This document shows positions 21,996 through 34,612 of a stretch of 64,000 nucleotides of DNA, piece by piece. Location: assembly GCF_034702125.1 (NCBI RefSeq), contig NC_085872.1:32657376-32721375 (forward strand), given 5' to 3'. Source of the DNA: Engraulis encrasicolus (taxonomy: Eukaryota > Chordata > Actinopteri > Clupeiformes > Engraulidae). The notes under the pieces are model-generated. The model saw only the letters and a list, made by a program, of their open reading frames with translations. It was not told the DNA's origin and made no database searches. Each line of letters begins with the position of its first letter. Positions within the stretch are counted from its first letter, which is position 1. The position numbers and the translations under genes are program-made.

Positions 21996-22735
21996 TACGT
22001 GTACATGATGTTTTTAAGTCCGATTTAATAAATGCGATTTAAATAGATCGGATTAAGAGTTATTTTGCGATGTGTATACATGGCACTTTCACTTAAATGC
22101 GATTAAACGTCTGGGGAAAATAAAGCATTGCGATTGGACTGAGGACGCACGTGCTGAGCGAGCCAAATAAGGCACGGGGGAGTGGTCCAATGCTACCGAG
22201 ATGCAGGTCATCTTCCCAACGAAAATCATTGCCTCAGGCGGACTGAAATCACAACATTTCCCCCTTTCTCCCTGGATCATTTACAATGCTACATTAGCTA
22301 CCCTGTTAGCATAGAAAAACGAGTGGTCAAATAGTAATGTGGAGTAACTTTGTTGTGCTTCATTACTTCGTGGGGTACTTTTACATCAATATATGGAAGC
22401 CACAACATTTATAGTCGCTTAGGGACTTTAAATTAAGCAAAACTTTCATGTGATAATTAACAGGAAGTGCCGCCATGTTTTTCTCTCTGGCAAAGAGCAC
22501 GGTCTCTTGGCGCCATCATGTGGTCAACGAGCATGCGTGGAACGACTGGATTTATTGTAATTCCGAAAAAAAGGTTACATGACAGAGGAACGTGTTTAAT
22601 CGGTTAATCGGACTTAAGTTTAAATCGGAATAAACTTAAATCCTGTTCGGTAAGTGTTTACATTATATTTTTAGAGTGGAATTAAGATTTAAAGTGAGTT
22701 AAATCGGACTTAAGTGTCTCATGTAAACACATAGA
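21996..22735. mobile_element. Probable TIR element, unclassified
   Basis: The ends GTGTACATGATGTTTTTAAG and, inverted, TGTTTACATGAGACACTTAAG resemble each other. The interior repeats AAGTCCGATTTAA-type motifs in both orientations. There is no coding frame and the exact boundaries are uncertain. Confidence 0.5.
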
Positions 22736-22881
22736 TTAAGATGATACTGCACCCCAAACTAAACCTATGACTCACAATTTTAAGGTGGTAAGGGGCTACA
22801 GACAATTTTTAGACCACTTGTTCAGCGAATTAGTTATTTTTAACTATTCAATGGACCATGCCATGGTCAAAGGAATACTAA

Positions 22882-23160
22882 TTATGCCATCATCTTAACA
22901 AGCATCCAATCCAATTCAGTAACAGAACGGTTAGGTCCAGGAATCGAGAAGGCATCATCGTGTGCAGGTCCTCCTTCTGTCTCCGTTTGCTCCTTTTGCT
23001 CCCTGGGAACATCCTGATCCTCACTGGGAACAATCTCCACTGGGTTCTCCTCCGTCTTCCGTTCCTCCTCTGTAGTTAACTTGTAGGCCTTCTTCCATTC
23101 TTGAAAAAGTGGGAAATGTCTCGTTTCCGTTTCATTTGATTGCTGTAGACAGATTGACAA
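22882..23160 (-). other. Uncharacterised acidic open frame
   Basis: A 92-codon open frame rich in Glu, with ETEGGPAHDDAFSIPGPNRS, is not recognised. It could be an orphan exon of a nearby transposon or chance. There is no supporting splice structure. Confidence 0.2.
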
Positions 23161-23564
23161 TTGAGCAAAATGGTCATTTACTTAGCTAACTTAGCTAAAT
23201 CTCCGCATAGCATGCCAACTTCAGAAAGCATGCAAAGAATCCACACATTTCAGTACAGAAGTATAGAATATATTCACGTGTTTCCAATAAAATGTGTACT
23301 GTATGAAAAGTATAAACACTATAATTAGGGACGTCCCGATCCGATCACGTGATCGGAAATTGGCCTGGACTTCAGAGAGTCCAATGAGGAGGATTATCAT
23401 TTGCAGACCGAGGTTAGTTTCAGTCAATACTCAACTGACATAAGTGTTTACCAACCCTCTTTAATTAAAAAAAAAAACCTGAGAATAGTTTGCCATATGA
23501 ATACATTTTCATTTAGACATGTCCTCCTGAGTGATCATGTGCCCGACCTGTCCTCCTGAGTCAT

Positions 23565-24110
23565 GAGCAGTGGTGGGCAAGTTACTCAAAAACTGTAATG
23601 CATTACTGATTACATGTTACTGTCATTTCAAAATAAATCCCTTTAACTAATCCCTTACATTTAAAATGTGAGGCATTACACTACTTTTGCATTACTTTAG
23701 ATACTTTCACAGAGAGAACTGTGGATATACTGAACACCACTAAAATCCAGGGGCCTCATTTATCAAGCGTTCTTGGGCACAGATCTGTGCGTAAAGCGTG
23801 CGTGCGATCATTCCTGAGCAAAGTGTGGGATTTATGAACATGTACAAACCCCAACTCCGGTGAAGTTGGGACGTTTGGTAAACAGTGAATAAAATCAAAA
23901 TGCTATCATTTTCAAAACATTCAATCTATTCATTAGATGGAGAATAGTGAAAAGACAACATATTAAGTGTTAAAACCGATAAAAAATATTGTTTTGGGGG
24001 ACATGTGTACTCATTTCTAATTTGATAAATCCAACACGTCTCAAATAAGTTGGGACGGGGACAATAAATGGCAGCAAATGTCGAGGAAGACTAAAAACAA
24101 AACAAAAGAC
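23565..24110. mobile_element. Cluster of truncated DNA-transposon ends
   Basis: Three fragments abut. A CAGTGGTGGGCAAGTTACTC hAT-type end starts near 23571. A GGGGCCTCATTTATCAAG repeat follows (about 23750-23842). A mariner-like end (TACAAACCCCAACTCCGGTG, from 23843) follows, with the complementary motif AACTTATTTGAGACGTG read inverted near 24030-24055. None is complete. Confidence 0.55.
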
Positions 24111-24234
24111 AACACTTAACAGTTAAATACATTAACCGAACTAGAACACACACTTTACCCAAATCTCCAACCTACCCTCGGTTACATTAGGATCACTCCC
24201 CATCTGGCCTTCAAAAGCAACAGTAGATGTATGT

Positions 24235-24777
24235 ATGCCTACTTGTTTTCAAAAGACTTACCCGGACACCAGAGTCATCCTAGACTGTACAGAAATATAT
24301 GTGCAAACTCCTAGTTCGAAGGTACTAAACTCTGAAATCTATTCCCATTACAAGGGCAACCCAACATGCAAAGGCCTGATTGGAATCGCACCTTCTGGTG
24401 AGGTGTCATTTGTTAGTGACCTGTACACAGGCTCCATATCTTACAAGGAGATCACAGAATTGTCTGGCATCCTGGCAATACTTGAAGAGGGCGATTTAGT
24501 CATGGCAGACAAAGGGTTTCTAATTAAGGAAATGCTGTCAAAATTAAACGTCTCCCTTGTGACTCCACCCTTTTTAGGCCCTAGTGGCACTTTCAGTGCA
24601 GATGAAGTCACAGAAACTGAAACAATCGCAAGACTTAGCATTCATGTTGAACTTGCAATAAGAAGAATAAAAGAGTTCCATATATTTGATGGCGTCATAC
24701 CCATGGCACTAGTAGGCTCTATTAACCAGATGTGGGCAGTGAGTGTAATGTTAAACTTCCAAGGCCCACTATTCTGA
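24235..24777 (+). pseudogene. ISL2EU-like transposase (DDE_Tnp_4), 5'-truncated
   Basis: This is the C-terminal 180 residues of a THAP-type DDE_Tnp_4 transposase. The three expected acidic positions are visible: D in VILDCTE, D in VMADKGF, and E in HVELAIRRIKEFH. The protein ends MLNFQGPLF, typical of the family. The N-terminal THAP domain and linker are missing; mariner-like sequence lies immediately upstream. A three-base loss occurs just before NFQGPLF compared with the duplicated copy downstream. Its partner, a YqaJ exonuclease gene on the opposite strand (25275-26298), is the second gene usual for ISL2EU elements. It cuts and joins element ends in the family; this copy is dead. Confidence 0.85.
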
Positions 24778-25025
24778 AATTCTGAAAAATTCAGTCACAA
24801 TGAAATGGGAAACATAAATTGAATTGATGTTTCTTGTGAACTTGCAATAAGAAGAATAAAAGAGTTCCACATATTTGATGGCGTCATACCCATGGCACTA
24901 GTAGGCTCTATTAACCAGATGTGGGCAGTGAGTGTAATGTTAACAAACTTCCAAGGCCCACTATTCTGAAATTCTGAAAAATTCAGTCACAATGAAATAG
25001 GAAACATAAATTGAATTGATGTTTC
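24647..25025 (+). repeat. Tandem duplication (189-bp offset) of transposase 3' end
   Basis: Sequence from GAACTTGCAATAAGAAG through ATTCAGTCACAATGAAAT occurs twice at an offset of 189 bp. Copy 2 retains three bases (Thr codon before NFQGPLF) lost from copy 1. The near identity indicates a fairly recent local duplication. Confidence 0.95.
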
Positions 25026-25274
25026 TTTGTACAAATCTTTCATGTTTTAAATGTGCATCATATTCTACTGAAATTGTTAATCATCTTATTATACTAAATG
25101 CTTTATATATTATATAATATTGTATTGTAATATTCATACACCATTTCTCTATGAACTTGTGATAAACACATCTGTGAAGTGTAATCCTTGTAATGTACTA
25201 CTGTTTTGTTTACAGACTTTTTTTGCACAGTGCAGGCAGGAAGGAGGAGAAAAAAAAACTATAGAGTTTAGACT

Positions 25275-26298
25275 TCATCTCTTGCCATTTCCTCTTATCT
25301 GGTCGAAGGTGATTCGTTCTAGATGGTTCTCAGTTTTGCATTGCACAAAGAAATCGCACCATGGCATGCCAGTAATACCCATTTGCCCCATCACCTGGTA
25401 GTAGTACTCGTGGGTGGTCTTCAGACAGAATTTCCCATCTGGTTGGCAGAGTAGATAGTCACAGTCTGCGACTTTGTCTTTGTCCGGGCATTTTATTTCC
25501 AGTAGCCCAAGGGCTGGTTCACTCTCAACACACACTTGGGGGTTAATCGCCACCGGGCCACAGGCAAATACCTGGTTGCCTGTGAAAGTGCTGTACTCAG
25601 CAGCTGCAACAGGCTCCATCTCTGAACCTCTTTTCATCGCCTTTGTTTGCTCTGTCCTCTAGTTTCTTTCTCCAACTGCTCTGCCTGAAAACGTGTCACG
25701 GCTAGACCACCGTAATAGGTTGACTCTGCTTCATCCAGAACAGTTGAGAAAGAACAGGGCTGTGGTGGAAAAGGAAGTGGTGGGTCAGAATCGATGCAAG
25801 TGGCAGACAGTGGGGTGTGTTTCTGATAGCTCAACACTGATCCCAACGGAAGCTCCCCAAAAGGTGTTGACACTGAAGGCACTGGGTGACTGCAATTAGT
25901 TTCCAGCAACCTCAGCATCTGGCTGTTACTGCCAAGTTTTGTCGGAGCGAGTTGGCTAGATCTAATGCAGGTAAAGGAAGTGGCACAGGGCAGTACATGT
26001 TAGACGTGACACCCTCAGACTGCTGTTTTTTGTTTGGTGGCGTGCTAGCAGGGGGCTTCAGCTTTGACACAGTCACTTCACTCACTGCCCTTGGGGTGAT
26101 GCCAAGTGCTCTGGATGGAACATGCCAGGCCTGGGGTAATGATGTGCAGCTTTTGGTCGGTGGGACGGATGTAAACTCCATTTTTACAAAATGTGCAAGA
26201 GTGTACAAAAGACCTATAAGGTGATTGCACTGCCCCAAGCCAGCTTTACAACTGCAATTACTCTCACCAATAAAGGGTTGGTCATGGGAAAGCTCCAC
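25275..26298 (-). pseudogene. SWIM-finger / YqaJ exonuclease of ISL2EU-like element, decayed
   Basis: The exon starts at 26298 after a TTACAG acceptor. The first frame gives a SWIM-type zinc finger (CSCKAGLGQCNHLIGLLY). A second frame (from about 25918) carries SHPVPSVSTPFGELPLGSVL. A third (from 25637) holds the YqaJ nuclease core with the E-x-K motif in LGLLEIKCPDK and a later YYYQVMGQMG. YqaJ proteins are lambda-exonuclease-like; in ISL2EU elements they accompany the transposase. Two frame changes and stops, plus a missing segment before AAAEYSTFTGN, show decay. The gene converges on the transposase fragment at 24235. Confidence 0.8.
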
Positions 26299-26319
26299 CT
26301 GTAATAGATGAGAAAACAA

Positions 26320-29250
26320 AACATTACAAAAATGTTGTTTACAGCATATGGGTCATCAATGACATTTTTTGTGGCAGAGGTCAGGTGATGTAATCACAGC
26401 TAGTACCACATTGTATTAATTATGTAAATACAGCACTTAGTCTCAGATAACTTTTTACCAACATGAAACCCTTTTGTCCCGACAGTCCAATGTTCCGACC
26501 AAAAGCTGCTTTCAGGCATGAAAATCCCTCACCTTTCGGCGAAATTCGCCGTTTTGAAATCGAAATGGGTAATTTCTGTTAATCGTGTAGATCCGCGGAG
26601 AAAAAAATTGTGGGGGTGGGGTCAAGCGGGGAGAAAACTGTAGCACCAACTTACTGTATCATTAAGTAGCGCTCTACCGCAGAAAACTTTCAGGAGAGAT
26701 TCCACAACTGACAATGACGTTTGACCAATCACAGCATTTGTTGCTGTCGGCACAGCCAATAACGTGAACGAGCACAATCTAAGTCCCGCCCTTCATTTTT
26801 AAAACAGGTGCCGCGTTGGTCTGCGGGGCTGGCGTAGTTGTATCAAATATCTTTCTTTATAGTTATGTCGTAGTTTTGCCAACATTTCTTCATTAATATT
26901 TACAATTATTTATTGGAAATTAACATAATATCTTCACATGTAGAATATCTTCATTTTAGAGATGTCTTACGCTTCAATGTGCTTCTGTGTAATGCTGGGG
27001 CCTAGCTGAGTACCAAACTTAGCTTCAGGGGTGTCGGTTATCACAGCCCACTGGTCGAGTAGCTCAGGCCCACTGGCCACAGGGAAGGTAACACTCTGAA
27101 TGACCATTTCCTTATTTGACTTAGAATGTATGTATTCTTGTACTGAGGCACTGATGTTCTGACCATGTATGTTACATGATGTAATACACTTGTGGGGTTT
27201 AAATACTGTTCTCAGATGCAGTTCAGTAGAACGGTTGGGGTAAGGACAGGTTAGGTGAGGTTGTGAGCAGGGCCTCGTGCTCTGTCTCACAACAAAACCG
27301 TTCTCACTCTTAGAGAGCTTGGGGATACCTTGGTGCTAGCAGGTCGCTATGCTATGCTATTGGGACACATGGGGCATTTGGCCACCATGGTTAGGAACTT
27401 GGGTTATGCTACGCTTAATTGTAATAACTTAGTTACTATGCTCTCTCACTTGCAATGTACAATAAATTGGTAATCTTGATGGCAATGGCATTCGTCTTCT
27501 CCTGTGATTTCCTGGCTTCTGGTTTCTCTTCACTGTTCTCCTGCACAAAGATAGGTAATGTATGCTTATGGATGTTTGGGCCCAATGAACTAAATCATAA
27601 CTAAGTATGTAATGGTGATAACAATAATATAAGTACTTAGGTATTAATTGGTAAATGGTAAACTTACACGAGTCAGATAGCAGAAGATGGTTATCCTTGT
27701 GCAACAGGCATTATAACCCAGATTAAGTCTTATTAATTAAATTGGGTTATGGACTATTTTATTGGCCCAGCTAATAATCTTAATTAGCAATGTGGGTTAA
27801 TTATAAAAAGTCACTACAAGTTCTAGAACATCTCTGATTATAAGAAAATGTCCAAACGATCCGTCACAGTCTACACGTTTCCCAGATAGGTAGCTATTTG
27901 AGATCATGATACTTGTTATGAGATCAAGACGCAAGCATTTTGATGATAAGTTAGCCACAGTGGGTAAGCGGTTTTTCCTATTTGAAACCGCATTTGCCCT
28001 GCCCACGTGAAAAAGTATTTATTCTCAAAAGAGCTCCGTTAATAAAAGCTTGGGTAGGCCTACGGCACGTTTTCTTGACGGCTATTTTAACGGATCTGTG
28101 TGCTACGAAATGGCGAAAGTAGGCCTATCTAGTAGGCACTACGGAGAAGAAGCGCATGTAGGCTACGCGAGGCATCCAACATCATGCTTCGAATGCTGCG
28201 GCTTCTTATAGCACGCACGAGAGAGGGAGAGGGAGAAAGAGGGAAGCCTAACTTAGTCAATCGTTTGACACGGGACAAATTGCTATAGGAATCATGCCAC
28301 GTTTTTTGTAATCCCTTGGTAGCCTACATCTAAATGACATATTAAAAATCTACCGATTTATATTTAGTGGAACACAAGTCAAACTGTTTTTTTCACTGTC
28401 AAAGTTGGAGCTTTCCTATTATTTTTTTCATAGGGAAACAGATGGGCCTATACTAGGTGACTGGACTAAAATTTGAGTAGTTTGGATAAAATGTCAGTAG
28501 TTTATCCAAACTGTGACAAAGATTTTTTTGTACTAGGCCTACAAGTTGTCTGAAATATGATTAACTGTTCAAACGAGATCACAACCAGGCAAGTGTTGAG
28601 GGGACATTGGATAGTGTTGAGGGGAGGGGGTGCTTAGTTGCCATTGGGGGACATTAGTCTATTTTATTTTTAAGGGGGGCATTGGCAGGGTTTTGATGAG
28701 GTCAATGGGGTGATGGGAAGCTTAATATGATGAGGTCTAGGGGGAATTTATTTTTTTTAAAGGCTGAGAACCAAAACCCATTTTATCTATCTATCTGTCT
28801 GTCTGTCTGTCTGTCTCCCTCATCAGACATGACAGCATGACAATCATGAAGTAACGAAGATGGTTGGCAGTTCTTATGTTCACTGTCCCTGGGTCGCTAC
28901 AATATGCTCAAAATTCATCATTTAAAGACGGTTTTAGCTAAATTTTCTCCCATGGGAGAGCATGCCCCAGACCCCCCTAGTATGACTCTTATACAACACT
29001 ATCCCCCAAAAACGCCACTGCACACCACACATGCGCGCGCACCGCTGCAGCACACGCGCCGCCCCGTGCCACGCCGCACCTTTCTCACCTTTTTCACCCC
29101 TGACCCGTTTTCATGTCTGTGCTTTAGATAACCGTCATCTCTTGAGTCTGACAGCCTGCGCAGTGGTCATGCTGCCTGTGACAGGTTAGGTTTAGGTAAA
29201 GTTTTGGTCAAGACACAAATTCTAAAACTCAGAAACATTGTGTAGCAGGG
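26320..29250. other. Long stretch without a recognised gene
   Basis: I see no supported coding exon. There are a CTTTCGGCGAAATTCGC motif (26535-26551) shared with 32321, an AT-rich stretch, a (TCTG)n tract (about 28783-28818) and a GC-rich patch near 29030-29080. The 107-codon frame at 26967-27290 (-) is not recognised. Confidence 0.5.
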
Positions 29251-29264
29251 GGAGGAGTTTGTAG

Positions 29265-30565
29265 CGACTATGCCACCCAGAGGCAGGAAAATTTTACCTC
29301 CAGGAAAGATCTAAACCTTGAATTAGCACAAGTTCGAAACACACAGGACAGAGACGGGATCCCAAATATAATTCTCTTTTATTGTTGTACAAATGTGCAA
29401 GACAAGAATATTAAAACAATGTGCAAGGTCGCAAAAAGCCGGACGGGCACAGTACACAGTAGCGAGAGAGAGAGAGAAAGGAATGAACCTAGTCGTGCAG
29501 CCTGGGGCACCACTGAGATCACTAAACCTATAAGGATCTGTAGTACTTATCTTTCACTGTGTGTGCACACAAGAGGTTCCTCTCACCACCAGGCTGCCGA
29601 CGCACTACACTCAATGTGTTCCACTACCAAAAAGGGAATACAAGTAAGGTCTCTCTCTTTCAAACACACACACACCCTAGGCACTACCCAAACTGCTGAG
29701 GGAGGTAGCAGTTACTGAAAGTTCCCTGATCCCACCTTAACCCAAAATAAACACAATAAATGCAAAATAAAGTAAATTAAACACAGAGATGCGAACAGTA
29801 AATGAAATGAAAAAGAAGGATAAATAAACAAAAATAGCACTGCACACATATAACCCTTAGCAACAGGGCTAGCTATAGCTACTGGCACACAAATAGTTAA
29901 AGCAAGCAGCAGAGCACGCAGGCATGCGGGAGCAGGACAGGCAAAATGGAAGCATGCAGCAAACGAAATAAAGAAAAACAAAATAAAATAAAAAAGTAAA
30001 ATAACAAAACATGCAAAAGTAAATCAAATGAAAATAAATAATAACTTGGCGAATAAGCAGGCAAGATCCCCTAAACTGCGCACCCCCAGACAAACATACA
30101 GCAGTGCAAAGGGGTAAGCATTGCCAGCAAGCGGGGTACTTCCCCAACCCCAACTGAGCAAAGCACAGCCAAGCAGCAGGTGAAGCAGGGGTGAAACAGA
30201 TTCTAACCGAGTTCTCCAGCGAAACAGCAGCCGAAGGACATGTAGGCGCACCACACTGGCTGGTTCTTGCCGGAGGGGCCGCCGATGAAAGCTACAAGTA
30301 TAGAAAAGTTGCTATCAGTAATGCGTACTGGAGTAAGGAAGTGGATAAGAGAGCAGGCAGGCATTATACGCACCTTGAAACAAGCGAGTCACCGGCACAG
30401 TGTTTCCAAGGATCGCCACGCCACACCAATTACCTCGAGCAGGCTAACTGACTACAAACATCAAGATGGTCCGTATTAGGGAGCAGCAATAACAGAAGGA
30501 CTTATCAAAAGGATGGAGACAAAACTAACCCTGTCAGCCAGCTCCTAAGCGCCACATAGGTTACA
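29265..30565 (-). mobile_element. LTR-like repeat module, copy C
   Basis: On the minus strand it starts TGTAAC (30565-30560). It contains AATAAA (29383-29378), then GAACTTGTG, and ends TGGCATAGTCG (29275-29265). The same order of signals occurs in copies A, B, D and E, but inverted here, so it was an independent insertion. There is no coding frame. Confidence 0.45.
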
Positions 30566-30596
30566 GTGTGCTCCGAACGATCACATATGCTGGTGA

Positions 30597-31231
30597 GTAA
30601 TGACCCGTGTCCATCGGGAGCGACCAATGCGAATGAAGCGACGGAAGTCATTCATTCTCTATGTAGAGTGTGCGACCAGTGCTACCGGAGCGAATTCGCC
30701 AGGGGCGAAGCTTCTTGAGCGACCAGGGCGAATTTTGACGATTAAACTCAAGCTAATCTTAAAGTGATACTGTCCCATCTTTGGAAATAAGCTTATTTTA
30801 CACCTTCCCTTGAGTTAAATAATAGGGTTTTACCATTCTCCTGTACTTTCAACCATTTTCTAGTTATGACGGTGGAAATTTTACCTCCAAGCTAACAGTT
30901 AACATTGAGTCCTATGAGACCAGTTAGCCGCGAGCTGGTCTCAAAGGACTCAATGTTAACTGCTAGCATGGAGTAAAATAAGCTTATTTCCAAAAATGGG
31001 ACAGTATCACTTTAAGCAAATTCGCTATGACGCTGTTCGGCGAAAACCAATCGGAACGTTCATATCGAGGAATGCCCCAGGCTGTCAAGACAGAGCCGAT
31101 ATGTGATTAGCTGAATCAAACATGTCATTGCAGCGTCCAGAGCGAATAAAACGAATTCATGGCGAAACTTCTTCAACCACCCCAGCTACCCGGTCGCGCT
31201 GGTAGCGCTTGATGTACACGGGGCTTTACGC
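30597..31231. mobile_element. TIR element with nested MITE
   Basis: The ends TAATGACCCGTGTCCATC (left) and AAAGCCCCGTGTACATC (right, inverted) match imperfectly. The interior has GCGAATTCGCC-type stretches. A second MITE is nested at 30759-31015. Its family is not assigned. Confidence 0.55.
30759..31015. mobile_element. Foldback MITE with TTAA duplication
   Basis: TTAA at both ends (30759-30762, 31012-31015) flanks inverted arms AGTGATACTGTCCCATCTTT. The central part also carries an inverted AACATTGAGTCC block. It is a Kolobok/piggyBac-type non-autonomous element. Confidence 0.85.
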
Positions 31232-31621
31232 CGCTCTGCAAAAGGAAGCGTCGCTATAATCCCAAGTCACAGAACTCAATTGCCGATAAATACAACAGAA
31301 CACATGCTCAGCTTCGCACTTCATCCGCGGCCTCTCGGTGGCCAGCACAGCCCAACCGCACACCAAAACAACAGGTCCCAATGGAAACGGAAGCGAGACA
31401 GGAAATCAGTGTCTACCTGGATAAATAGACTTACGCCAGCCCCTGGCTGTCAATCACGAGCCGTCAATCACCCCTATTACGCAATGCCAATTCCATCCTG
31501 CTACAATCGCAATAGCCTACTGACAGTTTAGGGTTAGGGCACAATTGTCAAACTTGGCAACATTGCATTAATGACAGGTTATGTTTAGGGGTGGTTTTGG
31601 TAAGGGCTCAGCAAGACCGAC

Positions 31622-32156
31622 TTAAGCTGGGCTTACTCTGTGCGACTTTTGCCCCGATTTGGCACTCGCACGACTTTTTGAGAGTCGGGCCGATTTCTTG
31701 CTCAATCGCAGGTCAATCGTGAGTCTCTCATCGTGCAGTGTACATGGGGTAAGGACAAGCGATTTCACCTCACGGTCGTGCAATCGCAGGGTGGCAAGAA
31801 AATCAAAACGGTTTGAAATTCTGGTCGTGGCTCGTGCGTAAATCGCACAGTTAAAGCAGTGCTACGACCCGATTTGACACTTCACATGTACAAATTAATA
31901 GGGCCGTGCGATTCGGAGTTGAGCGCGACCAAATCTCCACCTCAGGTGCGCATGTTACCTCCTCTGCAGACCGGGGAAACATGCCTGTCGCGTCGTACGG
32001 TGGAAGCATTTCGCTCGCATCCGACTGTCGGCTCGTATAGTGTGAGGACGTGAGTCGTGAGTTGTGAACTTTTAAACAGTGAAATTCCACCGTGCAGTGT
32101 GAGCAGAAGCTTAAGACCCACGAGTGAAAATATCGCACAGTGTATGCCCGGCTTTA
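31622..32156 (+). mobile_element. TTAA-type MITE, complete reference copy (about 0.53 kb)
   Basis: TTAA (31622-31625) precedes GCTGGGCTTACTCTGTGCGA. The right end, read inverted, is GCCGGGCATACACTGTGCGA, followed by TTTA where TTAA is expected. This unbroken copy defines the site split by the 10.4-kb element. Other copies: 9151-9282 plus 19662-20038, 50573-51022, and an inverted fragment at 42838-42958. Confidence 0.88.
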
Positions 32157-32289
32157 GACGGCATCTATGTACATAAAGATGCACAGGAAGGGATGGAAGG
32201 ATGGATGAAGAAGGGGCCGTAAATGTCTGTAAACATGGCATATTCAAAGTCATCCCTGGAAAAGACCTGTCAACACAATCATATCCCCC

Positions 32290-33340
32290 AAATCCACCCC
32301 CACACCTGCAAACTTGTTACCTTTCGGCGAAATTCGCTTACTTACGTGAATCGTGTAGATCATAAGTTTTTTTTTGGGGTTGTTGTAGGCAGACGGAGAC
32401 AGACTACAGACAGATAGACTGAATACGGTGTACATATTACGGTTGAGCGACATTCTCTTGATCTAATTCAGAGGCTAGTTCTTCTAGCAGTAAAACTTCG
32501 AGGCATCAGTCGGAGTGAACAGCTGATGAAACGGTGGTTGCGAAACACACGTATCGCAGTGTCATTATCACGGTACTATCGCTTTCCTTTAACAAATGAC
32601 CGTTGTTCGAAATTACCGTTTCAAAGGTAAATGGGATATGAGCAGGGTTTTGGAATTGTGAATGGTTTCATTAGCTACGTCCACTTGTGAAAATAAATAG
32701 CCCAACGGCAGCAGGTCAGCGGTCCTAACACGGATGCTTAGCTTTATTTGAATTGACAACAACATCTTGATGCTTGTTTTGATACTTTTGATACGGTATT
32801 GAATACTTCAGAGTGAGAAAATGTGTTAGAATGACAGTAGGCAGGGCCCTACTGCGCTATAGATTGGCAGAGAACTAAATGTGGTTCCCTTATGTCTGAT
32901 CATTTAACCGGGTATAGCGAGAGGCCCACTCTATTATAGCCTACACTCAATGAAACCTTCATAAACGTCAGAGGAATGCGATAGCAATGGCTATTTGTCA
33001 TGCCACCGCCCCTCAATAGCTATAATAACCTAGATGACATCTGTCTTTATCTTCTTCTACAATCTAATGCTTCTTCATAGTACAACAACTTTCTATTGGT
33101 GAAATGCTGAAATTCGACTATTATTAATTCATAAATTCACCAAAATGCCAAGTTGGTTCTATTTATAGCTAATTTTATTTGCCTATTATTTACCCTCTTA
33201 AGCCAACAACAGCAAATGCTTAAATTTCATAGTCAATTGCAGTGGGGCTCAAAGTTAAGACAACCTCAAGTGACCATGTGCTCCCTCCTTTTGGCTGGTA
33301 AATAGGACAACTTAAATTTTGACAGATCGTGAGTGCAGCG
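32290..33340 (+). repeat. Diverged copy related to the 60.4-62.4-kb TIR element
   Basis: Shared blocks with 60417-62431, in the same order and orientation, include CCGTTTCAAAGGTAAATGGG (32608 region and 60852 region), a GACATCTGTCTTTATC-type block, and CAAGTGACCA... TTTGGCTGGTA near the right side. It is non-coding. Confidence 0.7.
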
Positions 33341-33367
33341 AGAGGGGCTTCTTGTCACTAGGCTAGA

Positions 33368-34329
33368 TACCGTAAATCCTCTAATATTGGCCGGGGCCTG
33401 TATTTACTCAAGTGCATCTTGGACCAGGCCATAATTGGAAGGAGGCCATAATTAGAGACAGGCCAGAATTAGAGACAGGCCAATATTCCTATTTAAGCAA
33501 AACAGACTACCAATGGAATGAATAAAACCATGTGTCTACCGTATTTTGAACCAATAAAATACTTGGTTCATTTACTGAAATTGATTGTTGATTGTTGTCA
33601 ACTTCCAAAGGGTCCAAAAACAACTGCCACCACTGACCATCGACGGCGATGCTGTGGAGAGAGTGAGCAGCACCAAGTTCCTTGGAGTGCACATCAGCGA
33701 CGACCTCTCTTGGACCACCAACACTACATCACTGGCGAAGAAGGCCCATCAGCGTCTCTACTTCCTGCGCAAACTAAAGAAGGCAAGTGCTACACCCTCC
33801 ATCATGACAACATTCTACAGAGGAACCATAGAGAGCGTCGTGTCCAACTGCATCACAGTGTGGGGAGGAAGCTGCACGGAGAAAAACAGGAAGACACTCC
33901 AGCGTGTTGTGAACACAGCGAAGAAGATCATTGGAGTACCACTCCCCTCCCTGCAGGACATTTACACCACACGCCTCACCCGGAAAGCACTGATGATCAT
34001 CAAAGACACAAGCCACCCTGCACACAAACTGTTCAGCCTCCTGCCCTCTGGAAAGAGGTACAGGCGCCTCCGTTCCCGTACCACCCGGCTGGCGAGCAGC
34101 ACAATGCACCAAGCGATCAAGATGCTGAACACTCAACCCACTCTCCCTCCACTGTCAGCCTCTAGCCAGCAGGGCCACTGACAACCCCCCCCCCCCCCCC
34201 CCACTGTCAGCCTCTAGCCAGCAAGGCCACTGACAACCCCCCCCCCACCCCCCACCACCATATCTGCGACTGAACATTCCACCTGCACTACTATACTTGT
34301 GACTGAACTTTCAACCTGCACTAACTCAA

Positions 34330-34392
<63 letters not shown>

Positions 34393-34434
34393 GCACACTG
34401 CACTTTCTGCACTAAACCCAAACATACACACACT

Positions 34435-34491
<57 letters not shown>

Positions 34492-34540
34492 ACACACACA
34501 CAAGACGCACACCGCACCTTCTACCTGCACTAAACACATA

Positions 34541-34612
<72 letters not shown>

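Noticed and set aside
29712..30254. Hydrophobic minus-strand frames in LTR-like copy C
   Set aside because: Low-complexity, Phe/Leu-rich read-through of A-rich DNA with no conserved motif.
33518..34165. 215-codon frame overlapping the L2-like fragment
   Set aside because: It is an alternative frame of the reverse-transcriptase C-terminus; the frame ending 34181 has the recognisable motifs.
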